Below are positions 44,101 to 52,841 of a stretch of DNA of 64,000 nt, piece by piece. The notes beneath the pieces are model-generated. The model was not told where the DNA came from and searched no databases. It saw only the letters and a list, made by a program, of their open reading frames with translations. The position numbers were made by a program, and so were the translations under genes. The DNA is from Gemmatimonadota bacterium (GTDB taxonomy: Bacteria > Gemmatimonadota > Gemmatimonadetes > Gemmatimonadales > Gemmatimonadaceae): positions 162,636 to 226,635 of the forward strand of contig JADJAD010000019.1 in the NCBI GenBank assembly GCA_016704465.1. The letters are read 5' to 3'. Position 1 is the stretch's first letter. The number at the start of each line of letters is the position of its first letter.

Positions 44101-44190
44101 GACCGTCTTGGGTTGAGCGGCAGTCTGGGCGGTGGCCGGTTGCGCGACCAGCCACGCGCCCACCAGCAGCGCGAACAATCGTTGTTTCAT
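41107..44190 (-). CDS. SusC/RagA-type TonB-dependent transporter
   Basis: 1027 residues. A signal peptide (LFALLVGAWLVAQPATAQ), then a carboxypeptidase-like domain (VTGRVTSEQGAPMTGVSVVVKGTTVGTLTNDRGDYS). The plug has the SusC hallmarks ISQTQRQNFVNALQGRVAGVEV, SSITIRGVSSISSSNQPLMIVDGLPLDN and ASALYGIDAANGAIVITTKRGKAG. A 22-strand barrel ends in YTFGFRFGF. It imports substrates handed over by SusD using TonB energy. No TonB box variation was checked. The start is ATG 44190; longer forms lack a signal. Confidence 0.93.
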   Translation of the reverse strand: MKQRLFALLVGAWLVAQPATAQTAAQPKTVTGRVTSEQGAPMTGVSVVVKGTTVGTLTNDRGDYSVRVAEGQVLQYRFLGSAPEERPVGASDVINVQLRRVAMQLDAMVVTALGQTTALRSLGTSQQTVAGADISQTQRQNFVNALQGRVAGVEVTSSSGVPGASSSITIRGVSSISSSNQPLMIVDGLPLDNKTLNTGVLAADAPGSVTAFNNRGLDFTNRAADLDPENIETLVVLKGPEASALYGIDAANGAIVITTKRGKAGQGGFEFSSSLRMDNTRARPELQRRYGPTTVAGDLLGSFQYFGAPYPDGTTFYDNIDGFFRTALTQRHNLAFSGASPDSRISYRLAMSGDKQEGVIPNSKYQRINLTGASTSQVNRWIRTDLSMQYSVADNDQAYKGDNGPLIGLLVWPQTDNASDWLTPAGNRRRITNLATASETDNPYFNIEKNRINSKNSRLIANLGLILTPVSWANLKTNIGVDGYTNENLILRHPESAYGNNNNGILDEANDITRNLTAQTLLNFESIDLGRGLSLTGLLGNQISDFRSTTAALQGLDFLDPNFVSINNTNQRVNRTTLTQRRLVSLFGSATLNYNDYLYLTATARNDWTSTIPQERNSFTYPSISSSFIFSDAFPSIGKFMTGKLRAGYAEVGKDARPYAFRPSLEFKTTSFGGYGYGFTGPNLGLKPEFARSYEFGTELGFLENRLGLDVTWYRKQTKDQIVNDIRGSYATGFILFNLNGAVTRNQGLEVTLRATPIENRLLAWDVEANFDRARGTVLALPNELPESYVSDTWLFGNVRNGTKPGASTRSLTGLFYLRNDNNELLIDPTTGLPLRSTAFIDAGYDRQPDFTIGVNNTIRFQKLSVSMLLDIRRGGDVYNATEQFLTARGLSPRTLDREEPRVIKGVLRDGKENSATPTPNNIVVIPAVQPQFYTSISEELFIEKDINWLRLRDVTVRYALPRGFLNTRDASVFMTGTDLFVLTNYSGLDPIVNGNTAAVGGSGAAGIDFGNFPMPRGYTFGFRFGF

Positions 44191-44378
44191 GATAGAAGAG
44201 TGTGGGAACTGAGTGAGTGCCGCGGTGCGATCACGCTCGATGCGGCCGCAGGTGGAAGTCAAATTGGGCGGCCGGGCCGCGACGTCAATGAAGATTCGCG
44301 ATCTGTGCCACTATTATGCCTGTCGAGTCGGCACGGTCGCGCGCCCGAATCCTCAGGATCGGTCCCGCGCTCCGAGCC

Positions 44379-44666
44379 CTAGCGCACCTCGATCCCGACC
44401 GTCACCCGCTCGCCAACCGCAAGTCCCTCCGCCCGCCTGACGCTGTCCTTTAGCGGAATGAGGTACCGGCCGTCCCGTGGAAACAGCGACGTCTTCCACT
44501 CCGTGCCGCCGATCCGCACCACGACCGGGACCATCCCCCATCCATAGGTCACCAGCTTGGCGATGCCCTGCAGGTCACGGCACTGCTTGGCCGGCACGGT
44601 GACGAAGTGGAAGGGGGAGGGACCCCGCCACTCCCAGATCCTGCCGGTGAACGTGAAGGACATCAT
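44379..44666 (-). CDS. DUF1905 domain protein
   Basis: 95 residues, a single DUF1905 beta-barrel-like domain: FTFTGRIWEWRGPSPFHFVTVPA, a lysine/Tyr region LVTYGWGMVPVVVRIGGTEWKTSLFP, and the end RYLIPLKDSVRRAEGLAVGERVTVGIEV. In other bacteria it stands alone or joins a YdeI-like OmdA domain. Role unknown, cytoplasmic. Two adjacent ATG codons are possible starts. Confidence 0.85.
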   Translation of the reverse strand: MMSFTFTGRIWEWRGPSPFHFVTVPAKQCRDLQGIAKLVTYGWGMVPVVVRIGGTEWKTSLFPRDGRYLIPLKDSVRRAEGLAVGERVTVGIEVR

Positions 44667-44752
44667 GGCGGTATCGCCGGGGTTTGATGAGCACCACGCG
44701 TGCGAGCAGCGATGCCCGGGACAGGAGCGCCGCAGGCGAGGATTCGACGCGT

Positions 44753-47299
44753 CTATGGCGCGATGATGACGAACCGATAGTCGCCGACCTGCGAAACCGG
44801 CCACTGCACGCGCACCAGGTAGGCTCCAGTGCGCGGCAACGTGAAGACCTGGCTGCGATCGGGGCCGAGTTCCCACTGCGTGTGGTCAACCCGGGCCGCG
44901 GCGACGAGGCGACCGGTCACTGGTTCAAAGACCTGGAACGCCAGCCCGGGCGCGGAGCCGACCTGCGTGGTCACCAAGGCCTGAAGGCGCTGCCCCGCCA
45001 CGCCCGAGAACTCGAACTCGTCGATGTCCTCCACAGGAAAGTTCGCCTCGCCCGAAACCGTGTCGCCGATGGCGAAGCTGACTGGCAGCGTCTCGGGTGT
45101 GCGATGGATCGGATGCGTCACGATCCTGTAGGGGAACGAACGGCCGAACTGTGGTCTCCCCCCGCGCTCTTGCACCCGCAGCATGACGCGACCGCTCTCC
45201 GGAAAGACGAGGCGACCGAACGAGAGCAGCAAGTCGTTGCCGTGCGAGAGGTACCGCACCACGTCCTTGGTGTGCGCATCCACCAGCTGCAGGTCGAGAC
45301 CGTACGGGTCATTTCCTGTACTGAACTCCACACTGAACTCGCCCCCCGGCGCACCCTGCACGAAGTACTCATCCACATCGCCCGGGATCTCGATGCCTTC
45401 ATTTTGCACGAGGTCGCCAGGCACGAGCTCCTCCGTATGGTGCTCCGGGGTCCCGAGGATGCGCCTCACGAGCAGGCGATACGGCCCCCGTTGCCCGACG
45501 ACGCGCCCGTTCTCGCTCGACCGCGCTCGCGCCAGGTACGCCCCGCTTTCCTCGAGGGTGATGCGATAGATGCCAGGCTCGGAGAGCGTCGGGCCCGCGT
45601 CGGTGAACGAGACGCCCGCCCGGCCGCGCGCCCGTATGAGATCCGCACTGAGTGCACCGCTCCCCACGGGTACCTGCATCTCCAGGTCGATGTGGTCACC
45701 CTTCTGCGCTTGAAAGCGGTACTCGTCCACGTCGCCCGCAGGGTCGATCGCGCCGGTGATCGTATCGCCGATCGCGATGACCTGTGCTCCGACTTCCGGA
45801 GCACTGCTGATTCGGTACGCTGCTACCGTGTAGGCACCGACAGGGATGGCCAGCGGCTCGCCGAGGGTGGCAATCCTCAGGCGGTATCGACCGGCCACGA
45901 GCGGCAACGCGCCGGTCGTGAACGTCTCCCAACTGTTGGTGCCCAACGGGCCGATGGACTCGCCAAAGCGGTCGAGCAGTGTGACGACCACTCCGGGCCA
46001 GGTCGGCAGCCCGGGGCGTGCGGTCGTCTCGAAGTCGACCACGAACCGCAACGTGTCGTCGGTCGCGAGGTTGATCGTGTAGTCGTCCACGTCGCCCGGA
46101 AGGTCGAGCGTCTCGATTGCCACGCTGTCCGTGGGGACGAGGACCGGGGCGGCGAGCTCGGGCAGCGTATCGATGCGATAGACGAAGAGTCGATATGCGA
46201 CCCGCGTTGTGCCAAGCGCACGCACCGCAACCGTCGCGGTCCCGCTCCCGTCGAGCGCGAACCGCCCCGTCGAGCGCTCCAGCAGCGACTGTCCGGTCCC
46301 GGTGCTGGTGGCGCTCGCGAAGTACTCGAATGCATCAACGTTCGACACCTCGACGCGGGCACTCTGCGACGCCTGGCCATTGGTGAGCTGCAACATCACG
46401 TTGTACAGGGCACGCGGAGCCCCCGTGATGAGGAACTCGTCCACATCCCCGACGTAGTCCAGCCGTTCCCCGACAATCGTGTCGTTCTCGATCGCCTGCG
46501 TGCCCAGCGACTCGGGACGTCGATCGATGCGGCGGACCATGAATCGGTACGGGCCGACGTACGCACCGCGAATGACCACACGAACGGAATCGAAGACAAA
46601 CGTGCCGAATACCTGCGACCCCTGCGTCTCGAGCTCCGTGTCACCACCCTGCGACGTCACCGCGGCGCTCATGTCGCGGCCGCCAAGCTCCATGCTCGCT
46701 GTTAGTGTGTCGGCGCCGAGCAGCTGCAGGTAGCCGATGTACAGCTCGCCGGGGCGCGCCTCGAACGTGAAGACGTCGACATCGCCGGTCGCGTCGAGCG
46801 ACTCGCGGATCGTGTCGTTGATGACGAGGCGAGATGACGCCAGCTCGGGCGTCGTCGTGAGGACGCGCAATCCAAACGCGCCCCTGCCGGTGACCTCCAT
46901 CCGGTACGTCGCCGGGTGCGGCGGAATGATGTCGCTCGAGGACGCGGTCGCCTGGGACGTCGTGGTCGCCGCGGCGAGCACCTGCGCCACGAGGGGTATG
47001 CCCGTCGAGTCCTGCACCGAGAGCCGCATCGAGTCGGTGCGCGCCGTCAGCACCACCACGAACGGCCGCGCATCCGTGGACCGAAACACGTAACGAAGCG
47101 TGTCACCGGTGCGCAGTGCCCCTTCGAGCAGCTCGGACGCGCGCAGGGTGCCGGCATACGGGCCGCCGCCGATCCGGGGGCTGGAACCGTCGCGGCACAC
47201 CGCCGATGCGGCGACAAGCGCGGCCAGTCCCACGATGCGCGCTACCCGACCCGACCACCCGAACCCACCACGAGAGCGCACGAACTGTCCTCGCGTCAA
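44753..47299 (-). CDS. Large secreted protein of six GDVDEY-type sandwich repeats
   Basis: 848 residues with a hydrophobic signal or lipoprotein-like N-terminus (VGLAALVAASAVC). The body consists of repeats of about 112-120 residues resembling PPC (pre-peptidase C-terminal) sandwiches. Each starts PExx...D(T/S)I...LD.xGDVDEY, with the conserved GDVD[EDV][FY] at about 172, 284, 402, 522 and 640, and a degenerate VEDIDEF at about 757. PPC domains are usually single appendices of secreted enzymes; here there is no enzyme domain at all. It may be a surface adhesin or a scaffold. Acidic repeats suggest calcium binding, which is inference. Confidence 0.75.
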   Translation of the reverse strand: MTRGQFVRSRGGFGWSGRVARIVGLAALVAASAVCRDGSSPRIGGGPYAGTLRASELLEGALRTGDTLRYVFRSTDARPFVVVLTARTDSMRLSVQDSTGIPLVAQVLAAATTTSQATASSSDIIPPHPATYRMEVTGRGAFGLRVLTTTPELASSRLVINDTIRESLDATGDVDVFTFEARPGELYIGYLQLLGADTLTASMELGGRDMSAAVTSQGGDTELETQGSQVFGTFVFDSVRVVIRGAYVGPYRFMVRRIDRRPESLGTQAIENDTIVGERLDYVGDVDEFLITGAPRALYNVMLQLTNGQASQSARVEVSNVDAFEYFASATSTGTGQSLLERSTGRFALDGSGTATVAVRALGTTRVAYRLFVYRIDTLPELAAPVLVPTDSVAIETLDLPGDVDDYTINLATDDTLRFVVDFETTARPGLPTWPGVVVTLLDRFGESIGPLGTNSWETFTTGALPLVAGRYRLRIATLGEPLAIPVGAYTVAAYRISSAPEVGAQVIAIGDTITGAIDPAGDVDEYRFQAQKGDHIDLEMQVPVGSGALSADLIRARGRAGVSFTDAGPTLSEPGIYRITLEESGAYLARARSSENGRVVGQRGPYRLLVRRILGTPEHHTEELVPGDLVQNEGIEIPGDVDEYFVQGAPGGEFSVEFSTGNDPYGLDLQLVDAHTKDVVRYLSHGNDLLLSFGRLVFPESGRVMLRVQERGGRPQFGRSFPYRIVTHPIHRTPETLPVSFAIGDTVSGEANFPVEDIDEFEFSGVAGQRLQALVTTQVGSAPGLAFQVFEPVTGRLVAAARVDHTQWELGPDRSQVFTLPRTGAYLVRVQWPVSQVGDYRFVIIAP

Positions 47300-47473
47300 A
47301 GTGCCTGGTCAAAGTGCCTAGATGATGCCGCCGCGCCGGCTGCCTCGGCAAGTGTGAGACGCCACCGCGCTCGCTAGGGCGCTGGTGCACCTGACCCACG
47401 AGCGAGGTCGCAGCATCGCACCTGTCGCGCGCGCACACCGGGGTTGCGGAATCGAGCCGGCCGTCATAACGTA

Positions 47474-47487
47474 CAACCATATGGTTG
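47474..47487. promoter_or_regulatory. 14-bp palindrome over the start codon of the ArsR-type gene
   Basis: caaccatatggttg, perfect, centred on the ATG at 47481. A repressor binding here would block its own operon; autoregulation is usual for this family. Confidence 0.6.
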
Positions 47488-47837
47488 CACGTTTCCCCCT
47501 CTCCGACGCCGATCTTGACCGGCTCTTTCGCGCCCTTGCGGACGGCACGAGGCGCGACATCGTCGCCCGCGTGCTCGGGGGCGAGCAGGCGTCGGTCTCG
47601 GTCCTCGCGGCCCGCTACGACATGTCGTTCGCGGCGGTGCAGAAGCACGTCGCCGTGCTCGAGGAGGCAGGACTCGTGACCAAACACCCGCAGGGCCGCG
47701 AGCGGATGGTGCGCGGCAATCCGGCGCAACTCGCGCGAGCGCGCGAGCTGCTCCTTCACCTCGAGGGACTCTGGAAGTCCCGCTTCAGCCAGCTCGACGC
47801 CGTGCTCGCCGAGCCGAGGCTCCCACAGGACGACTAA
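47481..47837 (+). CDS. ArsR-family winged-helix regulator
   Basis: 118 residues. Winged helix seen as LFRALADGTRRDIVARVLGGEQASVSVLAARYDMSFAAVQKHVAVLEEAGLVTKH, then the wing RERMVRGNP. No Cys metal site, so it is of the SRPBCC-linked kind that controls AHSA1-domain partners, not arsenic. The start codon lies inside a palindrome. The downstream AHSA1 gene begins two bases after its stop, so both form one operon. Confidence 0.9.
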   Translation: MVARFPLSDADLDRLFRALADGTRRDIVARVLGGEQASVSVLAARYDMSFAAVQKHVAVLEEAGLVTKHPQGRERMVRGNPAQLARARELLLHLEGLWKSRFSQLDAVLAEPRLPQDD

Positions 47838-47839
47838 CC

Positions 47840-48814
47840 ATGCCGATCACCTCCGTCTCCTCCGATCCTGCGAAGCTCACCCTCACCGTGGTCGCCGACT
47901 ATCCCGTCTCGGTCGAGCGGCTGTGGGAGGCCTATGCCGACCCACGCCAGCTCGAGCGCTTCTGGGGGCCCGAGACCTGGCCCGCGACCTTCACGCGACA
48001 CGACATGGCTGTGGGCGGCTACTCGCACTACTACATGACCGGGCCCGATGGCACCACGTCGCGTGGCTGGTGGAAGTACCTCGCGGTCGAACCGGGGCGC
48101 CGGCTCGAACTGGAGGATGGATTCGCCGACGAGCAGGGGAAGCCGAACGAGCAAATGCCGACGATGCGGATGGTATTCGCCTTCGCGGCGACGGCGTCGG
48201 GGTCGCGCTTCGAGAGCGTGACCACCTTCCCAAGCATGGAGGCGATGGAGCAGCTGGTGACGATGGGAATGGAGGACGGGATGCGTTCGGCGATGGGGCA
48301 GATCGATGCCGTGCTGGCCGACCTCGCGACGTTTGCAGCCAGTCGCGCCGTCGAAGCCCAGCTGCTCAGCGATACGCAGGTGCGGGTCAGCCGGGTGATT
48401 CGCGGTTCGGTGGCCGACGTCTGGCGCGCGCATAACGAGCCCGCGTTGATGAAACGCTGGCTCCTTGGCCCCGACGGCTGGACCATGCCGGTGTGCGAGG
48501 TGGCCACGAAGGTCGGGGAGAGCTACCGCTACGAGTGGGAGTCGGCCGACGGTGCGCAGCGATTCGGGTTCGAGGGCGAGCTGCTGGAATTGAGCGCGCC
48601 GTACCGCGCAGTGACGACGGAGCGTATGATCGGCATGGAGGGCCCTGGGACGCACAACGAGATGACGTTGGTCCAGACGCGCGAGGGAACGCTTCTCAGC
48701 CTCGTCATTACCTATCCCAGCCGAGAACTGCGCGACATGGTGCTCGGCACCGGGATGACCGGAGGAATGGAAGCGAGCTACGCGAGACTCGAGCGAGAGT
48801 TGCTCGCGGCGTAG
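47840..48814 (+). CDS. Tandem AHSA1/SRPBCC-domain protein
   Basis: 324 residues with two complete START-like AHSA1 domains: first about 12-155 (VSVERLWEAYADPRQLERFWGPETWPATF, then ESVTTFPSMEAMEQLVTMGMEDGM), second about 165-320 (GSVADVWRAHNEPALMKRWLLGPDGW, ending DMVLGTGMTGGMEASYARL). Most relatives have one. The fold has a hydrophobic cavity; ligand unknown. Operon with the ArsR-type regulator, probably induced together. Confidence 0.85.
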   Translation: MPITSVSSDPAKLTLTVVADYPVSVERLWEAYADPRQLERFWGPETWPATFTRHDMAVGGYSHYYMTGPDGTTSRGWWKYLAVEPGRRLELEDGFADEQGKPNEQMPTMRMVFAFAATASGSRFESVTTFPSMEAMEQLVTMGMEDGMRSAMGQIDAVLADLATFAASRAVEAQLLSDTQVRVSRVIRGSVADVWRAHNEPALMKRWLLGPDGWTMPVCEVATKVGESYRYEWESADGAQRFGFEGELLELSAPYRAVTTERMIGMEGPGTHNEMTLVQTREGTLLSLVITYPSRELRDMVLGTGMTGGMEASYARLERELLAA

Positions 48815-49190
48815 CTGCTGCGGATGATCGTTGCGGCGTGCGCGTCCGCCGCAACGGTCGGCGCCGGGCACGCACGCGCCGAGACAACGGTTGTTGCGGC
48901 CAGCCGTCGTTTGGCGGCTGGTCCACGACATCGATGCCTCGCCGACGTCCACGCGCAGAAATCACGACACCGCCGGCCCGGTCAGGCAGATCAACCGAAG
49001 TCGGCCACGGTCGGTCGGCGTTCTGACCGCTTCTCGGTCATCGTGACCGAACGTGGCCAGGCGCTGTAACTCTCTGTCTTTTGGTGACTTGCGTCCTGCT
49101 CCAGACGCGACGCGTGGCACGCGGGGTGCTTGGTGTGGAGGGCAGCAACACTGCTTCGATCGCCCTCCTCCCGCCTCCATCCCCGCGCAG
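48815..49190. other. Intergenic region, no gene seen
   Basis: 376 bases. No convincing coding region. A hairpin with arms tcggtca/tgaccga lies at 49034-49050, upstream of the lipoprotein gene. Confidence 0.4.
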
Positions 49191-49887
49191 ATGTTCTCCT
49201 CGCTCCCCCGCATCGCTCGCTCCTTCGCCGCCGTGGTCGTCTCGTCGCTCGCCCTGGGCGCCTGCGCCGACTCCACGTCGCCCACGCTCAACTCCGGCTA
49301 CATCACGTCGGCGGCTGCCGTTGCCTCTCCCGCCGTGCTCGACGGGCATTACGCTACAGGACTTCAAGCTCCTCTATCCCAAGCTCAGCACCCAGGTCCC
49401 CGCGGTGAAGACCAGGGGCGACACGACGATCCAGACCTTCACGGTGAATCCGAAGAGCGGGAAGTTGATCTACTTCGGCAAGTCGAGTGGGCACACGATC
49501 GCCATTCCGGCCAACACCCTCTGCGACCCCAACAAGAACGCCTACGGCCCCACCGAATGGATGAAGCCGTGCATCCTCGCGACTTCGTCCATCACGTTCG
49601 AGGTGCGCACCTGGAACGACGCGAAGGGGCAGCCGCACGCCGAGTTCTCTCCCAACATCCGCTTCAACCCATCGGCGCCTGACCCGGTGCGGCTGTACTT
49701 CGCGGACAACGACCTGCAGAACTTCTCCCGTGTCGTGATTCCGTTCTGCAATGGGTCGAACCATTGTGTCGATGAATCGATCACGGATGCAGCGCTCACG
49801 ACCCACGCCGCGCCGCATCCCAAGGGCGGATACTGGATCTACCGCACTCTGCGCCACTTCTCGGGCTACAACGTGACGGCGTTCTAA
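49191..49887 (+). CDS. Lipoprotein of unknown function, one frameshift
   Basis: About 230 residues when joined. The N-terminus is a clear lipoprotein signal (VVVSSLALGAC at the lipobox, then ADSTSPT). Near 49345 the frame changes, and the rest reads LQDFKLLYPKLSTQVPAVK to TLRHFSGYNVTAF. That part holds four Cys (CDP, CIL, CNGSNHC), possibly two disulfides. Strands such as YFGKSSGHTIAIPANTL suggest a beta fold. The N- and C-terminal parts do not run on in one frame, so a base is lost or gained. Family not recognised. Confidence 0.6.
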
Positions 49888-49903
49888 CGGCGAGCTCATC
49901 TCA

Positions 49904-49925
49904 CGCCGGCTGTCTCCGGCCGGCG
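49904..49925. terminator. Hairpin between convergent genes
   Basis: Arms cgccggc and gccggcg with an 8-base loop. A second, 17-base imperfect stem (gagatggtgggtagcga at 49949-49965, partner at 49991-50008) overlaps the 3' end of the kinase gene. Confidence 0.55.
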
Positions 49926-49993
49926 CAGGGTGTGGGTGCCCAGGGTGCGAGATGGTGGGTAGCGACTGGGGCTGTCGACCATGAACCGCATCG

Positions 49994-51919
49994 CTACCCC
50001 ACCATCTCCTGCAGCCGGGTACTCAGCTCCGCGAGATCGAACGGCTTGCGCAACCGGATGATATCGGCTGGAATGCTCGCCTCCGCGTGCAGCGCCGGCG
50101 ACGCGAAGCCGGACATCAGGAAGATGGGGAGCAGCGGGAGGCGATCGCGCACTGCCGCACACAGCGCGGCGCCGCTCATGCGCGGCATGCTGAGGTCGGA
50201 CAGCATCGCGTCGACGCGCCACTCCGTGCGCTCCAGCGCCTCCAGCGCCTCGACACCGTCGGCCGATTCGACGACGGTGAAGCCATTGAACCTCAGCCAC
50301 TTGGCGATGGACTGCCGGACGCTGCGCTCGTCCTCGACGAGCAGTACGAGGCGCGATGACCGGCTGTGGGACGGCGTGGCACCCTCATCGACCACCTCGT
50401 CCGCTTCGTCGGCGGTGCGCGCGCTGACACGCGGGAAGATGAGACGGAGCGTCGTGCCCGCGCCGAGCGCTGACTCGATCTCGACGTTACCGTCGAACCC
50501 CTTCATGGTGCCGTACACCATCGCCAGCCCCAGTCCGGTGCCTTTCGATCCCTTGGTCGAGAAGAAGGGTTCGAAGACGCGCTCCAGCGTCTCATCGTCC
50601 ATGCCGACCCCATCATCGGTCACGCTGAGTTCGACGTAGTCGCCGGCGACGCGGCCGGTACGCTCGTCGACCACGGGCTGACGGCGGGTGACCGCGTCGA
50701 GACTGATCTTCCCGATCGCGCCGACGGCATCGCGCGCATTCATCACCAGGTTCAGGATCGCGACCTCGACCTGGGAGCGATCCACATGCACCACAGTCCC
50801 CGGTTCGGCGACGCGCAGCTCCAGTGCGATGGTTGCCGGGACGACGCGCCGCAGCATCGGCATGAGCTCGTGCAGCAGCAGCGAGAGGTCGACGACCGTG
50901 CGTTCGCCGTGCCCGGGACGTCCAAAGGTCAGCAGCTGGTGGCAGAGGGCCGCCCCGCGCTCGGTGGCGAGCTGGATCTCCCGGAGTTCGTGCATCGGGT
51001 CCACTGCAGGGGTGAGCTGTGCCAGGTTGGCGTTGACCCGAATCGTGGTGAGCAGGTTATTGAAGTCGTGGGCGACCCCGCCAGCCAGCAGCCCGAGGGC
51101 GTCGTACTTCTGCGACTGGAGGAGCCGCCGTTCGAGCTGCGTTCGTTCGCTGACGTCACGGGTGGTGAGGATCAAGCCGGCGATCGCGGCATCGTCGCGG
51201 CGGTCCGAGACCACGGTCTCGAAGTAGTGCGTGGTCCCGTGCACGGTCGCACCCCACGCCACCAACTCGCCGTCGGATGGACGGGCCACCGCCAGCTGCA
51301 GCGCTGAGTCCGCGCCGACGCCGATGGCATCCAGTCGCCGGCCCTCCAACTCCGCGGCGGCCGCGCCGAACACACGCGACGCCGATTCGCTGCTGTACCG
51401 AATGATGCCATCGTTATCGACCAGGATGAGCGCCTCGGCGCTCCGCTGCGCGAGCGCGCGGAATCGCGCTTCCTGTGCCTCGAGCTCGACGGCATGGGCG
51501 CGCGTCGCCCGCTCGGCCACCACCAGGCGAGCGATCACCAGGCTGGTCAGCACCACCGCACCCAGGATCAGCCCGCGAGTGGCGCCGGTCGCCACCCCGC
51601 CTCTCACGATCTCCACGAGCACCAGCGCGCCAACGGCGGACATCGCGGCGAACGGGAGAAAGGACGCCACCGCACGCGTCGGCGCCGCGTCCTGACTGGG
51701 GCGCGTCACGCCAGCCAGGGTGAAGAGGACGGTGCTCCCGGCGAGCAGAATGTCGGCTCCCTGGCGCAACAGGATCGACTCCAACTCTGTGCCACGCACC
51801 AGGATGAGATCTCCCACCGAGGCGAGCAGCGCCCCCAAGCCAAGCAGCTCCAGGGGGCGGCGTGCGGCGACGTTCCTGGGGCATATGAGCGCGATGCCGG
51901 CGGCGATCAGGATCGACAC
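49994..51919 (-). CDS. Hybrid histidine kinase: PAS, HisKA, HATPase, receiver
   Basis: 641 residues from GTG 51919. Three hydrophobic segments come first, then PAS (FRALAQRSAEALILVDNDGIIRYSS). HisKA has the H-box GGVAHDFNNLLTTI. The ATPase has LNLVMNARDAV (N box), VTDDGVGMDDET (G1) and GTGLGLAMVYG (G2). The receiver has LLVEDERSVRQSI, Asp in DAMLSDLSMPRMSG and LRKPFDL. All catalytic boxes are intact. The sensor region is incomplete because an in-frame TGA at 51989-51991 cuts it off from the membrane part upstream, in the same frame. Confidence 0.88.
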   Translation of the reverse strand: MSILIAAGIALICPRNVAARRPLELLGLGALLASVGDLILVRGTELESILLRQGADILLAGSTVLFTLAGVTRPSQDAAPTRAVASFLPFAAMSAVGALVLVEIVRGGVATGATRGLILGAVVLTSLVIARLVVAERATRAHAVELEAQEARFRALAQRSAEALILVDNDGIIRYSSESASRVFGAAAAELEGRRLDAIGVGADSALQLAVARPSDGELVAWGATVHGTTHYFETVVSDRRDDAAIAGLILTTRDVSERTQLERRLLQSQKYDALGLLAGGVAHDFNNLLTTIRVNANLAQLTPAVDPMHELREIQLATERGAALCHQLLTFGRPGHGERTVVDLSLLLHELMPMLRRVVPATIALELRVAEPGTVVHVDRSQVEVAILNLVMNARDAVGAIGKISLDAVTRRQPVVDERTGRVAGDYVELSVTDDGVGMDDETLERVFEPFFSTKGSKGTGLGLAMVYGTMKGFDGNVEIESALGAGTTLRLIFPRVSARTADEADEVVDEGATPSHSRSSRLVLLVEDERSVRQSIAKWLRFNGFTVVESADGVEALEALERTEWRVDAMLSDLSMPRMSGAALCAAVRDRLPLLPIFLMSGFASPALHAEASIPADIIRLRKPFDLAELSTRLQEMVG

Positions 51920-51988
51920 TTCGCCAAGCGCCAGGATGTCGTCGTACCACGATGTCTGCAGCAGCCCATCTTGCAGCTGCGGAAGCGA

Positions 51989-52501
51989 TCACACGAAGTA
52001 CCAGCTCAGCGTGACGGCGGCGACCACCACCACGCCCACTTCGACCATCGCGCGCACGGGAATGGCGCGGGGACGGTCGATGTCGGAGAGCAGGACGAAG
52101 CCCGCGACCAACAATGGATAGTAGCTCTTGTAGAATACGTCGGCGATCAGCGTCGCCGCCGCCGACTCGGGGAGGACATACGCCGTTGCCCCGATGAACG
52201 ACAGCACCCACCCCCATCCCACGAGGCGCCACGCCAGGACTTCTCGCCACGTCAGCCCCGGGCGCCGAGCGCCGAGCAGGACGCCGACTCCCGCGGCGAG
52301 ATAGAGTGGGAGGAAAGCCAGGTTCTCGAAGACCCACAGATCCTCGCCTCGGCGCGCCGCGATGACCGCACAGTAGATGGCGGCATACGCGAGGACCGCG
52401 CCGACGGCAAGACGTCGCCCGCGCGGAGCGCGCGCGGCGAGATCGATTGCCCCCGGCGGGGAGCGCCGGAATTTTCCCGGGAACGGGGTGTCGGGCGGCA
52501 C
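51989..52501 (-). CDS. Membrane sensor part of the interrupted histidine kinase
   Basis: 170 residues with five to six hydrophobic helices (LAVGAVLAYAAIYCAVIAA, FLPLYLAAGVGVLLGA, GWGWVLSFIGATAYVLP, LLVAGFVLLSDI, MVEVGVVVVAAVTLSWYFV). It ends at a TGA; reading on in frame gives SLPQLQDGLLQTSWYDDILALG, which flows into the kinase. So the two are one gene of about 835 residues split by one stop codon. GTG start at 52501. Either a sequencing error (TGA for a sense codon), a real nonsense mutation, or two proteins. Confidence 0.6.
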   Translation of the reverse strand: MPPDTPFPGKFRRSPPGAIDLAARAPRGRRLAVGAVLAYAAIYCAVIAARRGEDLWVFENLAFLPLYLAAGVGVLLGARRPGLTWREVLAWRLVGWGWVLSFIGATAYVLPESAAATLIADVFYKSYYPLLVAGFVLLSDIDRPRAIPVRAMVEVGVVVVAAVTLSWYFV

Positions 52502-52841
52502 GCGAGGAACGGGAACGCGGTGGCGCGGCGGGAGAGAACGGGGTGGGGGACGTGACCGATGGGTCGTCCGGCAGCGGCTGCGACGGCGATTCTACGATGC
52601 GACCGACCTGGACGCCAGAGGAGCGGCGCCCCGGCGGCCGTCCGGCGTGAGCGACTCGAGCTTCGTGCAAACGCTTCCACCGAGAGTGGGCTTGAGGATC
52701 AGGCAGCTCAGTCGGAGCGCTCGCCCCTCGACCCATGGTCACCACGACACGGAACCTGCGACCCGGCATTACCGCGCTCGCCGTCGTGGCCGGCTGCCGT
52801 CCCCCCCTTGCGCTCGCCCAAGATCAAAACCCTAATACGAC
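52502..52841. other. Divergent intergenic region with one mini-ORF
   Basis: About 340 bases between the kinase sensor part and the ECF sigma gene. It contains the small reading frame at 52735 and an AT-richer stretch (aaaaccctaatacg) just ahead of the sigma start, possibly a -10 element for a short-leader transcript. Nothing else is seen. Confidence 0.4.

Noticed and set aside
44684..46705. Long open frame on the plus strand (673 codons)
   Set aside because: Antisense to the GDVDEY-repeat protein, whose periodic motifs show it is the coding strand.
48824..49069. Possible small secreted protein
   Set aside because: The start resembles a signal, but the rest is Arg/His-rich with no ribosome site and overlaps a hairpin; judged a chance frame.
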